In this document: positions 5,866 to 14,482 of the stretch, piece after piece
How positions within the stretch are numbered: the stretch's first letter is position 1
Layout of the letters: every line of letters begins with the position of its first letter
Source of the DNA: CAYFHQ01 sp964342805
GTDB lineage: Bacteria; Bacillota; Clostridia; Peptostreptococcales; Acidaminobacteraceae
Assembly: GCA_964342805.1 (NCBI GenBank)
Contig: CAYFHQ010000076.1
Coordinates: 1 to 18,352 of the forward strand
Length of the DNA stretch: 18,352 bases
Reading direction: 5' to 3'
The notes under the pieces: model-generated
The model's input: only the letters and a program-made list of their open reading frames with translations
The model's database searches: none
What the model was told of the DNA's origin: nothing
Made by a program: the position numbers and the translations under genes

Positions 5866-5925
5866 AAGTGCATTTCCTACAATATATGGTGGTATGATGT
5901 CAGTATATCAAGTGCATTTTACAAT
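5866..5925. repeat. Short direct repeat in the gene-free stretch
   Basis: AAGTGCATTT-CC-TACAAT (5866-5883) recurs as AAGTGCATTTTACAAT (5910-5925), differing by a two-base insertion and the phase of a T-run. The start-to-start distance is 44 bases. The second copy also forms a small hairpin GCATT/AATGC. It could be a pair of binding sites or a remnant duplication. Confidence 0.45.
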
Positions 5926-5981
5926 GCCATGATACCAATGAATCCCCTAATAACTTGCCGGTCTAATTGTTACGAACTGGC

Positions 5982-6011
5982 AGCCAGGCCTCGTGCCTGG
6001 CTTTTCTTTTT
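5982..6011 (+). terminator. Intrinsic terminator upstream of the metallophosphoesterase gene
   Basis: AGCCAGGC (5982-5989) pairs perfectly with GCCTGGCT (5995-6002) around a 5-nt loop, followed by a T-rich tail to 6010. A weaker hairpin TGCCGGT/ACTGGCA (5957-5963 with 5977-5983) abuts and slightly overlaps it. No gene lies between this and the hydG terminator, so it ends either readthrough or an unrecognised short RNA. Confidence 0.85.
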
Positions 6012-6041
6012 GTGAGGAATGACAAAGTTCAAATCCAACCG

Positions 6042-6070
6042 TTGCCCAGGCCCATCCAAGTCAGTATGAT
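6042..6070 (+). promoter_or_regulatory. Promoter of the metallophosphoesterase gene
   Basis: TTGCCC (6042-6047), a 17-base spacer and TATGAT (6065-6070) give a start near 6077, a few bases before the ribosome site AAGGAG. It lies downstream of the terminator at 5982-6011, so this gene is likely transcribed on its own. Confidence 0.55.
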
Positions 6071-6092
6071 GATATTGATAAGGAGCAAACAC

Positions 6093-6692
6093 GTGAAAAT
6101 CTTGATCGTTTCAGACACAGAGTCCAACTACATATGGGACCATTTTGACAAAAACCGCTTTAAGGATATTGATTGTGTCATTTCCTGTGGTGACCTCAAG
6201 GCCAAATACTTGTCCTTTCTTGTCAGTATGTTGAATGTCCCCCTCTACTATGTCCACGGCAACCATGACGAGTCATACGTCAAGGAACCGCCCCAAGGCT
6301 GCGTCTCCATTGACGATGACCTCATTCACTTCAAGGGCTTGACCATAGCCGGTCTTGGAGGAAGTCCCGTTTACCGCAGGGGTGTTTTTCAGTTTTCAGA
6401 AAGGCAAATGGCCAAGCGAGTGGCCAAGTTACGCAAAAAACTAAAAAAAGCAGGCCACCTGGATATCTGGGTGACCCACTCTCCTGCCCGGGACCTGGGA
6501 GATGGACAAGACCATGCCCACATAGGCTTCCAATGTTTTCGAGACTTTGTCGACGACCTACGTCCCACCTTCCACCTCCACGGCCACCAACACCTAAACT
6601 ATGGTCGGTCTGAACGCCTGATCTCCCATGGTCCAACTACCATCATAAATGGCCATGGCTACTATATCCTTGATGTCGATGAACCCGCTTAA
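6093..6692 (+). CDS. Calcineurin-like metallophosphoesterase
   Basis: This 199-residue soluble protein has the two-metal phosphoesterase motifs in order: Asp8 in VSDTES, GD (33-34), GNHD (56-59), His129 in THSP and GHQH (164-167). The first motif, usually D-x-H, reads D-T-E, so Glu10 replaces a common metal-binding histidine. The substrate cannot be told; this fold covers phosphodiesterases, nucleotidases and phosphoprotein phosphatases. I chose the GTG at 6093 because AAGGAG precedes it by 7 nt and the protein then begins with the canonical MKILIVSD strand. The frame is open upstream but crosses a terminator. It converges with the next gene: the two TAA codons share the palindrome TTAA (6689-6692), with no room for a terminator between them. 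Confidence 0.88.
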   Translation: MKILIVSDTESNYIWDHFDKNRFKDIDCVISCGDLKAKYLSFLVSMLNVPLYYVHGNHDESYVKEPPQGCVSIDDDLIHFKGLTIAGLGGSPVYRRGVFQFSERQMAKRVAKLRKKLKKAGHLDIWVTHSPARDLGDGQDHAHIGFQCFRDFVDDLRPTFHLHGHQHLNYGRSERLISHGPTTIINGHGYYILDVDEPA

Positions 6693-8593
6693 TCCAAAAC
6701 TTCCACCCCTTCAACAAACCAATCCATGGTCAGGATCTCTTCAGCAGAAGGGATCTGACCCTCTTCATACCGCAAGTTGCCCTCCTGGTCATAAATGGGC
6801 CCCATAAAGGGGTGCCAGTTGCCATTAATCATCCACTTTCGAAAATGCTGGACCATCTTTATGGTTTCCTTGGGCAACTGAGACTTGGAGTAATACAAGT
6901 CAATGACACCACTGGCCATGCCCCACCAAAAATTAATGACCTTTGGGTTGTTGTTAAACATGTCAGTGACCGCCCTGTAGGTCCCATTCAATACGTTTTG
7001 TAGGATCTTTTCATAGTACCTGCCCCACTTCCAAATGGGTGAAGCCAGATAGGCGTCGGGTTGGCCCGTCTCCGGGTCAATGGTACACAACATGGAATAA
7101 ATACCAAACTCCCAGGTGTCCTCCCTGGACAACATTTCATTTTTATTGGTGACCACGTCTGCCCCCCGGTCAATAAGTTGTCTGGAAACAGACATGGCAT
7201 GGGTCGGGTCATTCCACTTATGGGTCCAGGCCACCACCACCTTGGCAGCAGGGTTCATCATCCGGCAGCCAGTGGTAAAGGCGTTGATCCCAGCAACCGT
7301 CTCCGGTGTCGAAGATGTTGCCGTATAGCCAATGACGTCGCTCTTGGTCACACTCCCGGCAATCATCCCCGCCAGAAAACGAGGTTCATAGGTCCGACCA
7401 AAGTAGTTGGTCAGGTGGACATAGGGCCTGTTGGCCGAGCAATTGAAGTAGAGAATATTGGGGTGGTCCAGGGCGCATCTCATGGTGGGTTTCATGAGGA
7501 CTTCTGCTGTGGTAAAGACCACGTCTACTCCAGAGCTGGACACCTCTTTCAAGACTTGGTAGGCCTCGGGACCTTCCGGTGCCTCGAAGTAGGCCAGGGT
7601 TTCAATTTGACCTTCAAATGTCCGTTCCACATGCTTGCGTCCCAACTCATGGGAGTAGGTCCACCCCGACCCCTCTGCCGTTCGTGTATGGACAAAGGCC
7701 ACCCGAAGTTTTTTACGCCTCCGGATCATGGAGCCCAGGGACCCCATGACACTGGTGGACACGTCGTCGTCATCCACAGAAAGATCTCCTATCCCCCGCT
7801 CATACCGGTCTACTTCCAGGAGGAAAGTTTTCATGGTTGCCTGTAAGTCCCCTTCATTGATCTCCTTGGGAATGCCATAAAAACGGGTATATAAAACAAA
7901 GGCGTCCCCAGTGGTGCAGGCCAGTCCCCCGCCTCCATGGGCCAAGTAGACCCTGCGGAAGGGGTTGTAAATAAAGTGCTCAAAGTTTTTATACTTGGTC
8001 GAATAGATATTGGTAGTCGCTTCCCAGTCCTCCAAATAGTCCAGTAGACGGCCATAGCGACCTGTCCGACTAAACCATATGGAAATGAGGCCTGTCTTCC
8101 TGTAAAAGTCCATAAACTCATAATAGACTAGGCTCTGGATATTATGCTCGTCCCGCTTGGGAACAAGGCGAATGACCTCGGCTTCAAAGGACCAGGCCCC
8201 AAAGTACTTGAGGACACTGACCCGTTTGTTGCCTTCCAGGACGTAATACCAGTTCATGTACTCATAAACCTTAATGGGGTCTCTGATCCCCTCATTCAGA
8301 TGCGCCTCACACAAACGTGTCCACTTTTCCTGGAAATCCGATTGACCGGACGACAAGGGCATGAAGTTACTGGCAAAGGCCAGCCGCCTGGAGTTGGAAT
8401 AGGTACCAACGATTTTTTTCAAGGGCACTTCAACCAAGCCAATGGGTACCGTGGAGACGATCTCTACGTCCTGCAGGAGACCCTCCAGAGAGGTCAAATG
8501 GCCGCTTTTCCCTGCAGACTTTTGTGCCATGTATTCTCTTTTTCCCTGATTGCTAGCTGCCTTAAAGGTGTCTTGTGCACTGGTTCCATTCAT
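6689..8593 (-). CDS. Fusion protein: ParB/sulfiredoxin-like domain plus BMP (Med/PnrA-like) ligand-binding domain
   Basis: The 634-residue protein appears to have two domains and a linker. Residues about 50-146 resemble the ParB/sulfiredoxin nucleotide-binding fold: IPLKKI-like VPLKKI (57-62), then DPIKVYEYMNWYYVLEGNKRVSVLKYFG with the GNKRV core at 121-125. Residues about 296-634 resemble the basic membrane protein (BMP/Med/PnrA) type of periplasmic-binding fold, beginning RVAFVHTRTAEGSGWTYSHELGRKH. BMP proteins usually bind nucleosides outside the membrane. Here no signal peptide, lipobox or membrane segment exists, so it should act in the cytoplasm, perhaps as a sensor. I chose the ATG at 8593 because GGGAGGTGATCC, near-perfectly complementary to the 16S tail, lies just before it. 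It has its own candidate promoter after the pulA terminator. The domain calls are by eye; the function is unknown. Confidence 0.75.
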   Translation of the reverse strand: MNGTSAQDTFKAASNQGKREYMAQKSAGKSGHLTSLEGLLQDVEIVSTVPIGLVEVPLKKIVGTYSNSRRLAFASNFMPLSSGQSDFQEKWTRLCEAHLNEGIRDPIKVYEYMNWYYVLEGNKRVSVLKYFGAWSFEAEVIRLVPKRDEHNIQSLVYYEFMDFYRKTGLISIWFSRTGRYGRLLDYLEDWEATTNIYSTKYKNFEHFIYNPFRRVYLAHGGGGLACTTGDAFVLYTRFYGIPKEINEGDLQATMKTFLLEVDRYERGIGDLSVDDDDVSTSVMGSLGSMIRRRKKLRVAFVHTRTAEGSGWTYSHELGRKHVERTFEGQIETLAYFEAPEGPEAYQVLKEVSSSGVDVVFTTAEVLMKPTMRCALDHPNILYFNCSANRPYVHLTNYFGRTYEPRFLAGMIAGSVTKSDVIGYTATSSTPETVAGINAFTTGCRMMNPAAKVVVAWTHKWNDPTHAMSVSRQLIDRGADVVTNKNEMLSREDTWEFGIYSMLCTIDPETGQPDAYLASPIWKWGRYYEKILQNVLNGTYRAVTDMFNNNPKVINFWWGMASGVIDLYYSKSQLPKETIKMVQHFRKWMINGNWHPFMGPIYDQEGNLRYEEGQIPSAEEILTMDWFVEGVEVLD

Positions 8594-8613
8594 TGGATCA
8601 CCTCCCTCTTCCC

Positions 8614-8641
8614 ATTGTACTCCTACAGACATGCTGGACAA
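8614..8641 (-). promoter_or_regulatory. Candidate promoter of the BMP-domain fusion gene
   Basis: On the minus strand TTGTCC (8641-8636), a 16-base spacer and TACAAT (8619-8614) precede the strong ribosome site. The -35 box overlaps the U-tail of the glycogen operon terminator. The fit is moderate; readthrough from the operon is the alternative. Confidence 0.4.
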
Positions 8642-8689
8642 AAAGCACCACCTACCTTTTGTACATCAGCACAAGAGGAGGTGGTGCTT
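8639..8689 (-). terminator. Intrinsic terminator of the glycogen operon
   Basis: A long hairpin has outer arms of 11 perfect pairs (8643-8653 with 8679-8689). It continues after a bulged A through CCTTTTGT/ACAAGAGG (one G-U pair) to an 8-nt loop. On the minus strand it ends in a run of five Ts. It lies 22 bases after the pulA stop. Confidence 0.9.
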
Positions 8690-8710
8690 ATGTTCATTTT
8701 AACCAAAGGT

Positions 8711-10585
8711 CTAGGCATGGACCAATATGAGGCTGGACTTGGCGGGTATGGTCACCTTGTCCCCCTTGTAAACCTCTGTCCGAATGCCACTGGCCAGACA
8801 ACGGTCTCCCTCAGCAATGACGACCCATTTGCCATTGGGGACATTCTGCTCATGGGCCTGATCCAGGCCATTATGAACAATATAGGCCCGTGACCGGTCC
8901 TTCTTGCGAAGGGTGTAGGCGATAATGCCGTCTGGGGACCGTTTAAACTGCAGGTGTTTTTGGATGTGTTCAGCGTCGGTTTTAGCGAAGAAGCCATAAT
9001 CCTTGCGGAAGGCAATCAGCTGGCGTATGTAAGCATAAAGGTCGCCATGGTCTGTTTTCAGTTGCCAGTCAATCCAGTTGACTTGGTCTCCGGCATTGTA
9101 GGAGTTGTGGTGACCCATTTTGGTCCGACCAAACTCTGTTCCAGCCTGTAGAAATGGGAGGCCAAATGAGGTAAGAACCAGGGTCAAGGCCAGACGGTTC
9201 ATGCGGATCTTGTCTTCCAGGGTCCAGTGGCCATGGGTCTTGTCGATCTTGTCCGATAAGACCAAATTGTCGTGGCTACTGGCATAGTTGACCGTCTCCA
9301 TGGCATCACAAGTGAAGCCCACCAGGTTTTTTCGGTAGGGAACTGAACCTGCGATCCCAAGACGAATCCACTTGCTCCACTCCTTACGACCTTGAACAAA
9401 GCCGATTTCATGGCCGTCATTGTCCCCCTTAATGGCATTGCGATAGTCATCATTGAACAAGGAAATCTCCTTGCCTTTTTGCCGACCCTTTAACATGCGG
9501 TCAGCCTCGGGGAGGCCACTTTCCCACCCCACCCAGGGCTCTCCATAGAGAAGGATATCTGGCCGGATTTCATGGAGTTTTTCTGAAATCAAATCCACGG
9601 TTTCCACATCATAGAGGCCCATAAGGTCAAACCGAAAGCCATCCACCTGAAACTCTTCCAACCAATAGGTGAGTGAGTCAAGAATAAACTTGCGAACCAT
9701 GGGCTTTTCCGTTGCCAACTCGTTACCACACCCAGACCCATTGGTCCACCGGCCCTGGTCGTCTGTTCGATACCAAAAATCAGCTAGCAGGCGGTTGAGA
9801 TTAGAGTGGTGACTTTCATAGGTATGGTTATAAACCACGTCTAGGACCACCCTGAGACCCGCCTCATGGAGGGCCTGGATTAAACTCTTGAGTTCACGAA
9901 TACGGGCGTAACCATCTGAAGGCTTGGTGCTATAAGATCCTTCGGGTACATTAAACAAAAATGGATCATAACCCCAGTTATACTCAGAAACCTTGGACTC
10001 GTCTACCGTGGCATAGTCATACACAGGTAGGAGGTGGACATGGGTGACGCCCATTTCTACCAGGTGGTCAATCCCAGTCGCCTGTCCCTGACACCGGGTC
10101 CCACGCTCCGTAAAGGCCAGATACTTGCCCTTGCCCTCCATACCGGACTCTGGGTGGGAGGAAAAGTCCCTAACATGTGTTTCATACAGGACCGCTTCTG
10201 ATTTGCCATTCATGGCTGGCCGTTTGTGGGTCTTCCATCCTGGTGGATGGGTTTGGTCCAGGTCTACAACCATCCCCCTCCGGCTGTTGAGGCCACAGGC
10301 GATGGCGTAGGGGTCTACTACTTCAAGCTTGGCGTCATCCGTATAGAAAAGGTAGGTATAGTACTTGCCAACCACCTCTGGTCCCTGGTCAATCTGCCAG
10401 ACCCCCAGGTCGTCCTGGACCATCATATGGCTTGTCCGGGTATACCTCAGGTCGTCCTCATAAATGGCCAAGTCCACCCGACTGGTTGTAGGTGCCCATA
10501 CCCGAAAGCGGACACCCGTCTCAGTTAAGGTGACCCCCAGGTCTGTTATGGCCAAGACCCGGTCATCGAAAGTATAGTTTGTCAT
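8711..10585 (-). CDS. pulA: Type I pullulanase (glycogen debranching)
   Basis: This glycoside hydrolase family 13 enzyme cuts alpha-1,6 branch points and acts with the phosphorylase next door to break down glycogen. The 624-residue protein starts with a CBM48-like beta domain (about 20-90). It then shows the type I pullulanase signature YNWGYDP (202-208) and the four GH13 regions: DVVYNHTY (249-256), GFRFDLMG (316-323, nucleophile Asp320), GEPW (348-351, acid/base Glu349) and SSHDN (436-440, Asp439). There is no signal peptide, so it is intracellular and works on stored glycogen rather than on external pullulan. I chose the ATG at 10585, 13 bases after the glgP stop, with GAGGGGG 6 nt before it. 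It is the last gene of the operon. Confidence 0.93.
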   Translation of the reverse strand: MTNYTFDDRVLAITDLGVTLTETGVRFRVWAPTTSRVDLAIYEDDLRYTRTSHMMVQDDLGVWQIDQGPEVVGKYYTYLFYTDDAKLEVVDPYAIACGLNSRRGMVVDLDQTHPPGWKTHKRPAMNGKSEAVLYETHVRDFSSHPESGMEGKGKYLAFTERGTRCQGQATGIDHLVEMGVTHVHLLPVYDYATVDESKVSEYNWGYDPFLFNVPEGSYSTKPSDGYARIRELKSLIQALHEAGLRVVLDVVYNHTYESHHSNLNRLLADFWYRTDDQGRWTNGSGCGNELATEKPMVRKFILDSLTYWLEEFQVDGFRFDLMGLYDVETVDLISEKLHEIRPDILLYGEPWVGWESGLPEADRMLKGRQKGKEISLFNDDYRNAIKGDNDGHEIGFVQGRKEWSKWIRLGIAGSVPYRKNLVGFTCDAMETVNYASSHDNLVLSDKIDKTHGHWTLEDKIRMNRLALTLVLTSFGLPFLQAGTEFGRTKMGHHNSYNAGDQVNWIDWQLKTDHGDLYAYIRQLIAFRKDYGFFAKTDAEHIQKHLQFKRSPDGIIAYTLRKKDRSRAYIVHNGLDQAHEQNVPNGKWVVIAEGDRCLASGIRTEVYKGDKVTIPAKSSLILVHA

Positions 10586-10598
10586 CCTCTTCCCCCTC

Positions 10599-13025
10599 TC
10601 AAGGGCGCATCTCCACATTCCAAATGCCAGACGCGTACTCCATGATGGTTCGGTCACTGGAGAATATCCCTGATGATCCAATGTTCATAATGGACATTTT
10701 CGCCCACAGGGACCCGTCCCGATAGTACTGGTTGATCCGGGCGTGGGCTGCTGCGTAAGAGTCAAAATCCTTGAGTACAAAGTACTCGTCATTGTGCTTG
10801 GTCAGGGCGTCATAGATAATACGGAACTCCTCGTCATTGCCCCCAAAAGACCCGTCCACCAGCTGGTCCAGGACCCGTTTGATCCGCAGGTCATGGCCGT
10901 AAAGTTCCATGGCATTGTAAGACCCCGACTCGTAGAGCTCATAGACCTCTGGCTCGGTTAAACCGAAGAGAACGATATTGTCCTCCCCCACTTCATTGAG
11001 GATTTCAACATTGGCCCCGTCCAGTGTGGCTATGGTCACTGCCCCGTTCATCATGAACTTCATATTGCCTGTACCGGAAGCCTCCTTGGTGGTTGTGGAT
11101 ATCTGCTCGCTCACGTCCGCGGCTGGTATGAGCATTTCCGCCAAGGAAACCCCATAGTTCTCCATGAAAACCACCTTGAGCTTGCCCCGGATTCGCTTGT
11201 CATTGTTGACCACTTCTGCTACAGAATTAATCAACTTGATAATTTGTTTGGCCATATAGTATCCCGGCGCTGCCTTAGCCCCAAAGATAAAGGTCCTTGG
11301 AACCATATCTAAGTCCGGATTTTTCACCAACTGGTTATAGAGGTGCATGATATGGAGGACATTCAGGGTTTGTCTCTTGTACTCATGGAGACGCTTGACA
11401 TGGATGTCAAATATCGAATGGGGATCCACATCTATGCCATTCCGCTCCTTGATGACCTTGGCTAGCTTGATCTTGTTCTCATGTTTCACAGCCATGACCC
11501 TTTGTTGAAAGTCTGGATCATCCTTGTATTGGAGGATCTTTCTCAGGTTTTGGGGTTGGTGAACCCAAGTATCTCCAATGGTTTTGGTAATTAAGTCCGC
11601 CAGGTCCGGGTTGCTATTGAGCAGCCACCGCCTATGGGTGATCCCATTGGTCTTGTTATTAAACTTATAGGGCGTCAGGTCGTAAAAATCTTTCAACTCT
11701 GTCTTCTTTAAAATCTCAGTATGGAGATGCGCCACCCCGTTCACGGAATGGGAACCCACAATGGCTAGGTTTGCCATACGGACTTGGCCATTCCCAATGA
11801 TGGCTATATCGGATATTTGCTGCATGTCTCCCTTCATGGGGCCGTCCCATAACATCTTGCAAAAACGTTCATTTATTTCATTGGCGATCATCCATATCCG
11901 CGGAAGAAGCCGTTCAAACATGTCCACTGGCCACTTTTCCATGGCCTCTTGCATGATAGTATGGTTGGTATAACTCATGACATTGGTTGTGATCCGCCAA
12001 GCCGTGTCCCAGTCCAAGCCTTCCTCGTCCAGGAGAATCCGCATGAGTTCGGGGACTGCCAGGGCTGGATGGGTGTCATTGATATGGATGGCTACATAGT
12101 CCTCCAGTTGGCTAATGGGTTTGTTCATTTTCTTAAAAGACCGGACAATACCCTGGACCCCCGCCGAAACAAAGAAGTACTCTTGCTTGAGCCGCAGTTG
12201 CCGGCCTTCGTCATAACTATCATTGGGATAAAGGACCTGGCTAATGGACTCCACAGAATGCTTTTGTTCAAAGGCTCTCATATACTCCCCTCGGCTAAAC
12301 CTGGAATAATCAAAGCCCCGTTCTGCTGTCTCAGCACTCCACAAACGGAGGGTGTTTACGGTGTCATTTTCATAGCCCACAATGGGGGTGTCATAGGGGA
12401 CTGCCAGTACAGGCTCATAGTGTTCGTGGATGAAGACCATTCGACCGCCATCCATTTCCGTCCGAATATGGCCCCCAAAACGGACCTCTACAGCCTTGTC
12501 CGCCTTCTTAATCTCCCAAACGTTACGATTTTCCAACCACCGGTCTGGAAACTCTACCTGGTAGCCATTGATAATTTTTTGCTCGAAGAGACCATAATTA
12601 TAACGGATACCAATCCCATGGCCTGGAATCGTAAGGGCTGCCATGGAGTCCAGGAAGCAGGCTGCCAACCGGCCCAAGCCTCCATTTCCAAGGCCCTGGT
12701 CTTTTTCTATGCCCATGATTTCTTCCAGGTCAAAACCCACCTCACCCATGACCTCCTCCACCACGTCCTTGAGACCCATGGCGTAGAGATTGTTCATGAG
12801 AAAGCGGCCTGTGAGAAACTCCATGGAAAAGTAATAGACTTGCTTGTGGCCTTCATTCTGGTAGCGTTTGGAGGTTTCCACCCAGTTTTGAGCAATATAA
12901 TCCTTGGTTACAGAGCCCAGGGCATGGTACCTGTCCCAGGCACTGGTTTCGTCTATGGGTTTAGCCGCCTTGGCCTTGAGCCTCCGTAAGTAGTCCTTCT
13001 TGAATTGGTCTTTAGAAATGATCAT
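10599..13025 (-). CDS. glgP: Glycogen/maltodextrin phosphorylase
   Basis: It releases glucose 1-phosphate from the non-reducing ends of glycogen with phosphate, using pyridoxal phosphate as cofactor. The 808 residues are the usual family length. The cofactor site is EASGTGNMKFMMNGA (648-662), with Lys656 forming the Schiff base. Other hallmarks are GLGNGGLGRLAACFLDS (111-127), EFPDRW (158-163), NDTHPA (316-321) and KRLHEYKRQ (544-552). The protein is soluble. AAAGGTG lies 5 nt before the ATG. It starts 12 bases after the glgA stop and ends 13 bases before pulA, so synthesis and breakdown enzymes are made together and must be balanced at the protein level. Confidence 0.97.
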   Translation of the reverse strand: MIISKDQFKKDYLRRLKAKAAKPIDETSAWDRYHALGSVTKDYIAQNWVETSKRYQNEGHKQVYYFSMEFLTGRFLMNNLYAMGLKDVVEEVMGEVGFDLEEIMGIEKDQGLGNGGLGRLAACFLDSMAALTIPGHGIGIRYNYGLFEQKIINGYQVEFPDRWLENRNVWEIKKADKAVEVRFGGHIRTEMDGGRMVFIHEHYEPVLAVPYDTPIVGYENDTVNTLRLWSAETAERGFDYSRFSRGEYMRAFEQKHSVESISQVLYPNDSYDEGRQLRLKQEYFFVSAGVQGIVRSFKKMNKPISQLEDYVAIHINDTHPALAVPELMRILLDEEGLDWDTAWRITTNVMSYTNHTIMQEAMEKWPVDMFERLLPRIWMIANEINERFCKMLWDGPMKGDMQQISDIAIIGNGQVRMANLAIVGSHSVNGVAHLHTEILKKTELKDFYDLTPYKFNNKTNGITHRRWLLNSNPDLADLITKTIGDTWVHQPQNLRKILQYKDDPDFQQRVMAVKHENKIKLAKVIKERNGIDVDPHSIFDIHVKRLHEYKRQTLNVLHIMHLYNQLVKNPDLDMVPRTFIFGAKAAPGYYMAKQIIKLINSVAEVVNNDKRIRGKLKVVFMENYGVSLAEMLIPAADVSEQISTTTKEASGTGNMKFMMNGAVTIATLDGANVEILNEVGEDNIVLFGLTEPEVYELYESGSYNAMELYGHDLRIKRVLDQLVDGSFGGNDEEFRIIYDALTKHNDEYFVLKDFDSYAAAHARINQYYRDGSLWAKMSIMNIGSSGIFSSDRTIMEYASGIWNVEMRP

Positions 13026-13037
13026 CGGTTCACCTTT

Positions 13038-14474
13038 CTATCGCCCCTGTCGGACTTGTTCGTATATCTCCTTGTATGCCCTGGCTGAACGCTTCCAACT
13101 GGTATCAGACTTCATGGCCCTGCGGACCAGTTGCTGCCAGGCTTTTTTGTCTCTATATAGGTCTATGGCCTTTTGCAGGGTAAAGAGCATGTCATGGGCG
13201 TTATATGTGGCAAATGAAAATCCATTGCCTTCATTGGTGTACTGGTTATAGGCCTCCACCGTGTCCCGCAGGCCTCCTGTTTCCCTGACCACTGGGATGG
13301 TCCCATAGCGAAGGGCTATTTGTTGGCCCAGGCCACAGGGTTCAAAGAGGGAGGGCATTAGAAAGAGGTCAGCACCCGCATAAATCCGGTGGGACAAGGG
13401 GCCATCAAACATGACCCTGGCGGCAATCTTATCCGAATAATGACTTTGGAAATACTGGAGCATGTGTTCGTACCTGGGTTCTCCAGTTCCTAGAACCACC
13501 AGCTGGACGTCTTCTTCCATGAGGTCGTGGAGAATGTGCTCAAGGAGGTCCAGCCCCTTCATATTGGCCAGTCGGGTCACCATGGCAACCAGGGGAACGT
13601 CCGCTCGAATGGGGAGGCCCATCTCTTCCTGAAGCGCGGCCTTGTTCTTGGCTTTTTTCGTCAAGGACCGGGCATCATACTTCCAGGGGATATGGGGGTC
13701 TTGTCTTGGATCATAGACGTCATGGTCTACTCCATTGGTAATCCCTTTCAGCTTGTGGGCATTGTCCCGAATAAGACCATCCAGACGCTCTCCAAAGAAG
13801 GGATACTGGATTTCCTGGGCATAGGTTTCACTCACGGTTGTAACGGCGTCCGCAAACTGAATGCCCCCCTTCATAAAGTTAATGCCGCCGTAAAATTCAA
13901 TAGCACCACTATGGTAGTGGTCTCTGTCCAGGTTCAAAACTTCTTCTAAGAGGTCAGGGCCAAAGACCCCCTGATACCTGAGATTGTGTATGGTGTAAAC
14001 CGTACGTATATCCTTAAAAACAGGGTCATGGCGGTAGTGCCTATCCAGCAAAATGGGAATCATGCCCGTGTGCCAGTCGTTGAAATGGATCACATGGGGC
14101 TGAAAGTCCATGTGTCTAATGGACTCTAGGACAGCACGGTTGAAAAAGGCAAACCGCTCCCCATCATCAAAATGACCATACATCTTATCCCGCTTAAAGT
14201 AGTACTCATTGTCTATGAAGTAGTAGGGGATCCCGTCATGGTGGACCTTGCTCAGGCCCACATATTGTTTACGCCAGCCCACATCAACATAATAGGACTT
14301 CAGGTGTTCCACTGGGCTAAAAACAAAAGGCTGAGACTCAAAGGACTTACTGATCATGACCCTAACATCCACGCCTTGCTGGCGGAGGGCCTTGGGTAGG
14401 GCATAGGCCACGTCTGCCAGGCCACCGGTTTTGGAAAAGGGCACTGCTTCAGACGACACAAATAAAACGTTCAT
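13038..14474 (-). CDS. glgA: Glycogen synthase (ADP-glucose)
   Basis: It transfers glucose from ADP-glucose to the non-reducing end of an alpha-1,4-glucan (GT5 family). The 478-residue length is typical. The N-terminal ADP-glucose-binding signature KTGGLADV is at 15-22, with SSEAVPFSK just before it. TVYTIHNLRYQG and the ITNGVD segment follow. The C-terminal half carries the retaining-glycosyltransferase region PSLFEPCGLGQQIALRYGTIPVVRETGGL with the catalytic-type glutamate. AGGAGG lies 5 nt before the ATG and overlaps the glgD stop region; the start is 8 bases after that stop. It uses the product of GlgC/GlgD and feeds GlgB and GlgP. Confidence 0.97.
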   Translation of the reverse strand: MNVLFVSSEAVPFSKTGGLADVAYALPKALRQQGVDVRVMISKSFESQPFVFSPVEHLKSYYVDVGWRKQYVGLSKVHHDGIPYYFIDNEYYFKRDKMYGHFDDGERFAFFNRAVLESIRHMDFQPHVIHFNDWHTGMIPILLDRHYRHDPVFKDIRTVYTIHNLRYQGVFGPDLLEEVLNLDRDHYHSGAIEFYGGINFMKGGIQFADAVTTVSETYAQEIQYPFFGERLDGLIRDNAHKLKGITNGVDHDVYDPRQDPHIPWKYDARSLTKKAKNKAALQEEMGLPIRADVPLVAMVTRLANMKGLDLLEHILHDLMEEDVQLVVLGTGEPRYEHMLQYFQSHYSDKIAARVMFDGPLSHRIYAGADLFLMPSLFEPCGLGQQIALRYGTIPVVRETGGLRDTVEAYNQYTNEGNGFSFATYNAHDMLFTLQKAIDLYRDKKAWQQLVRRAMKSDTSWKRSARAYKEIYEQVRQGR

Positions 14475-14482
14475 GGGTCCTC

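Larger units (their letters stand above)
5532..6092. other. Gene-free stretch between hydG and the metallophosphoesterase
   Basis: No open frame here has a ribosome site or a convincing protein. A 63-codon frame from about 5661 was rejected. The stretch is AT-rich in its middle. It holds a palindrome in the hydG 3' end (5575-5615), a strong terminator (5621-5654), a small hairpin TGAACT/AGTTCA (5774-5779 with 5789-5794), and a direct repeat (5866-5883 and 5910-5925). It also holds a second terminator (5982-6011) and the promoter of the next gene (6042-6070). Confidence 0.6.

Noticed and set aside
7061..7846. Long plus-strand frame (261 codons) opposite the BMP-domain fusion gene
   Set aside because: It is a shadow of the minus-strand gene: no ribosome site, odd composition rich in His, Gly and Pro, and the opposite frame has clear domain homology.
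11949..12989. Long plus-strand frame (346 codons) opposite glgP
   Set aside because: It lies wholly inside the conserved glgP gene on the other strand and arises from its codon bias; no start signal is seen.
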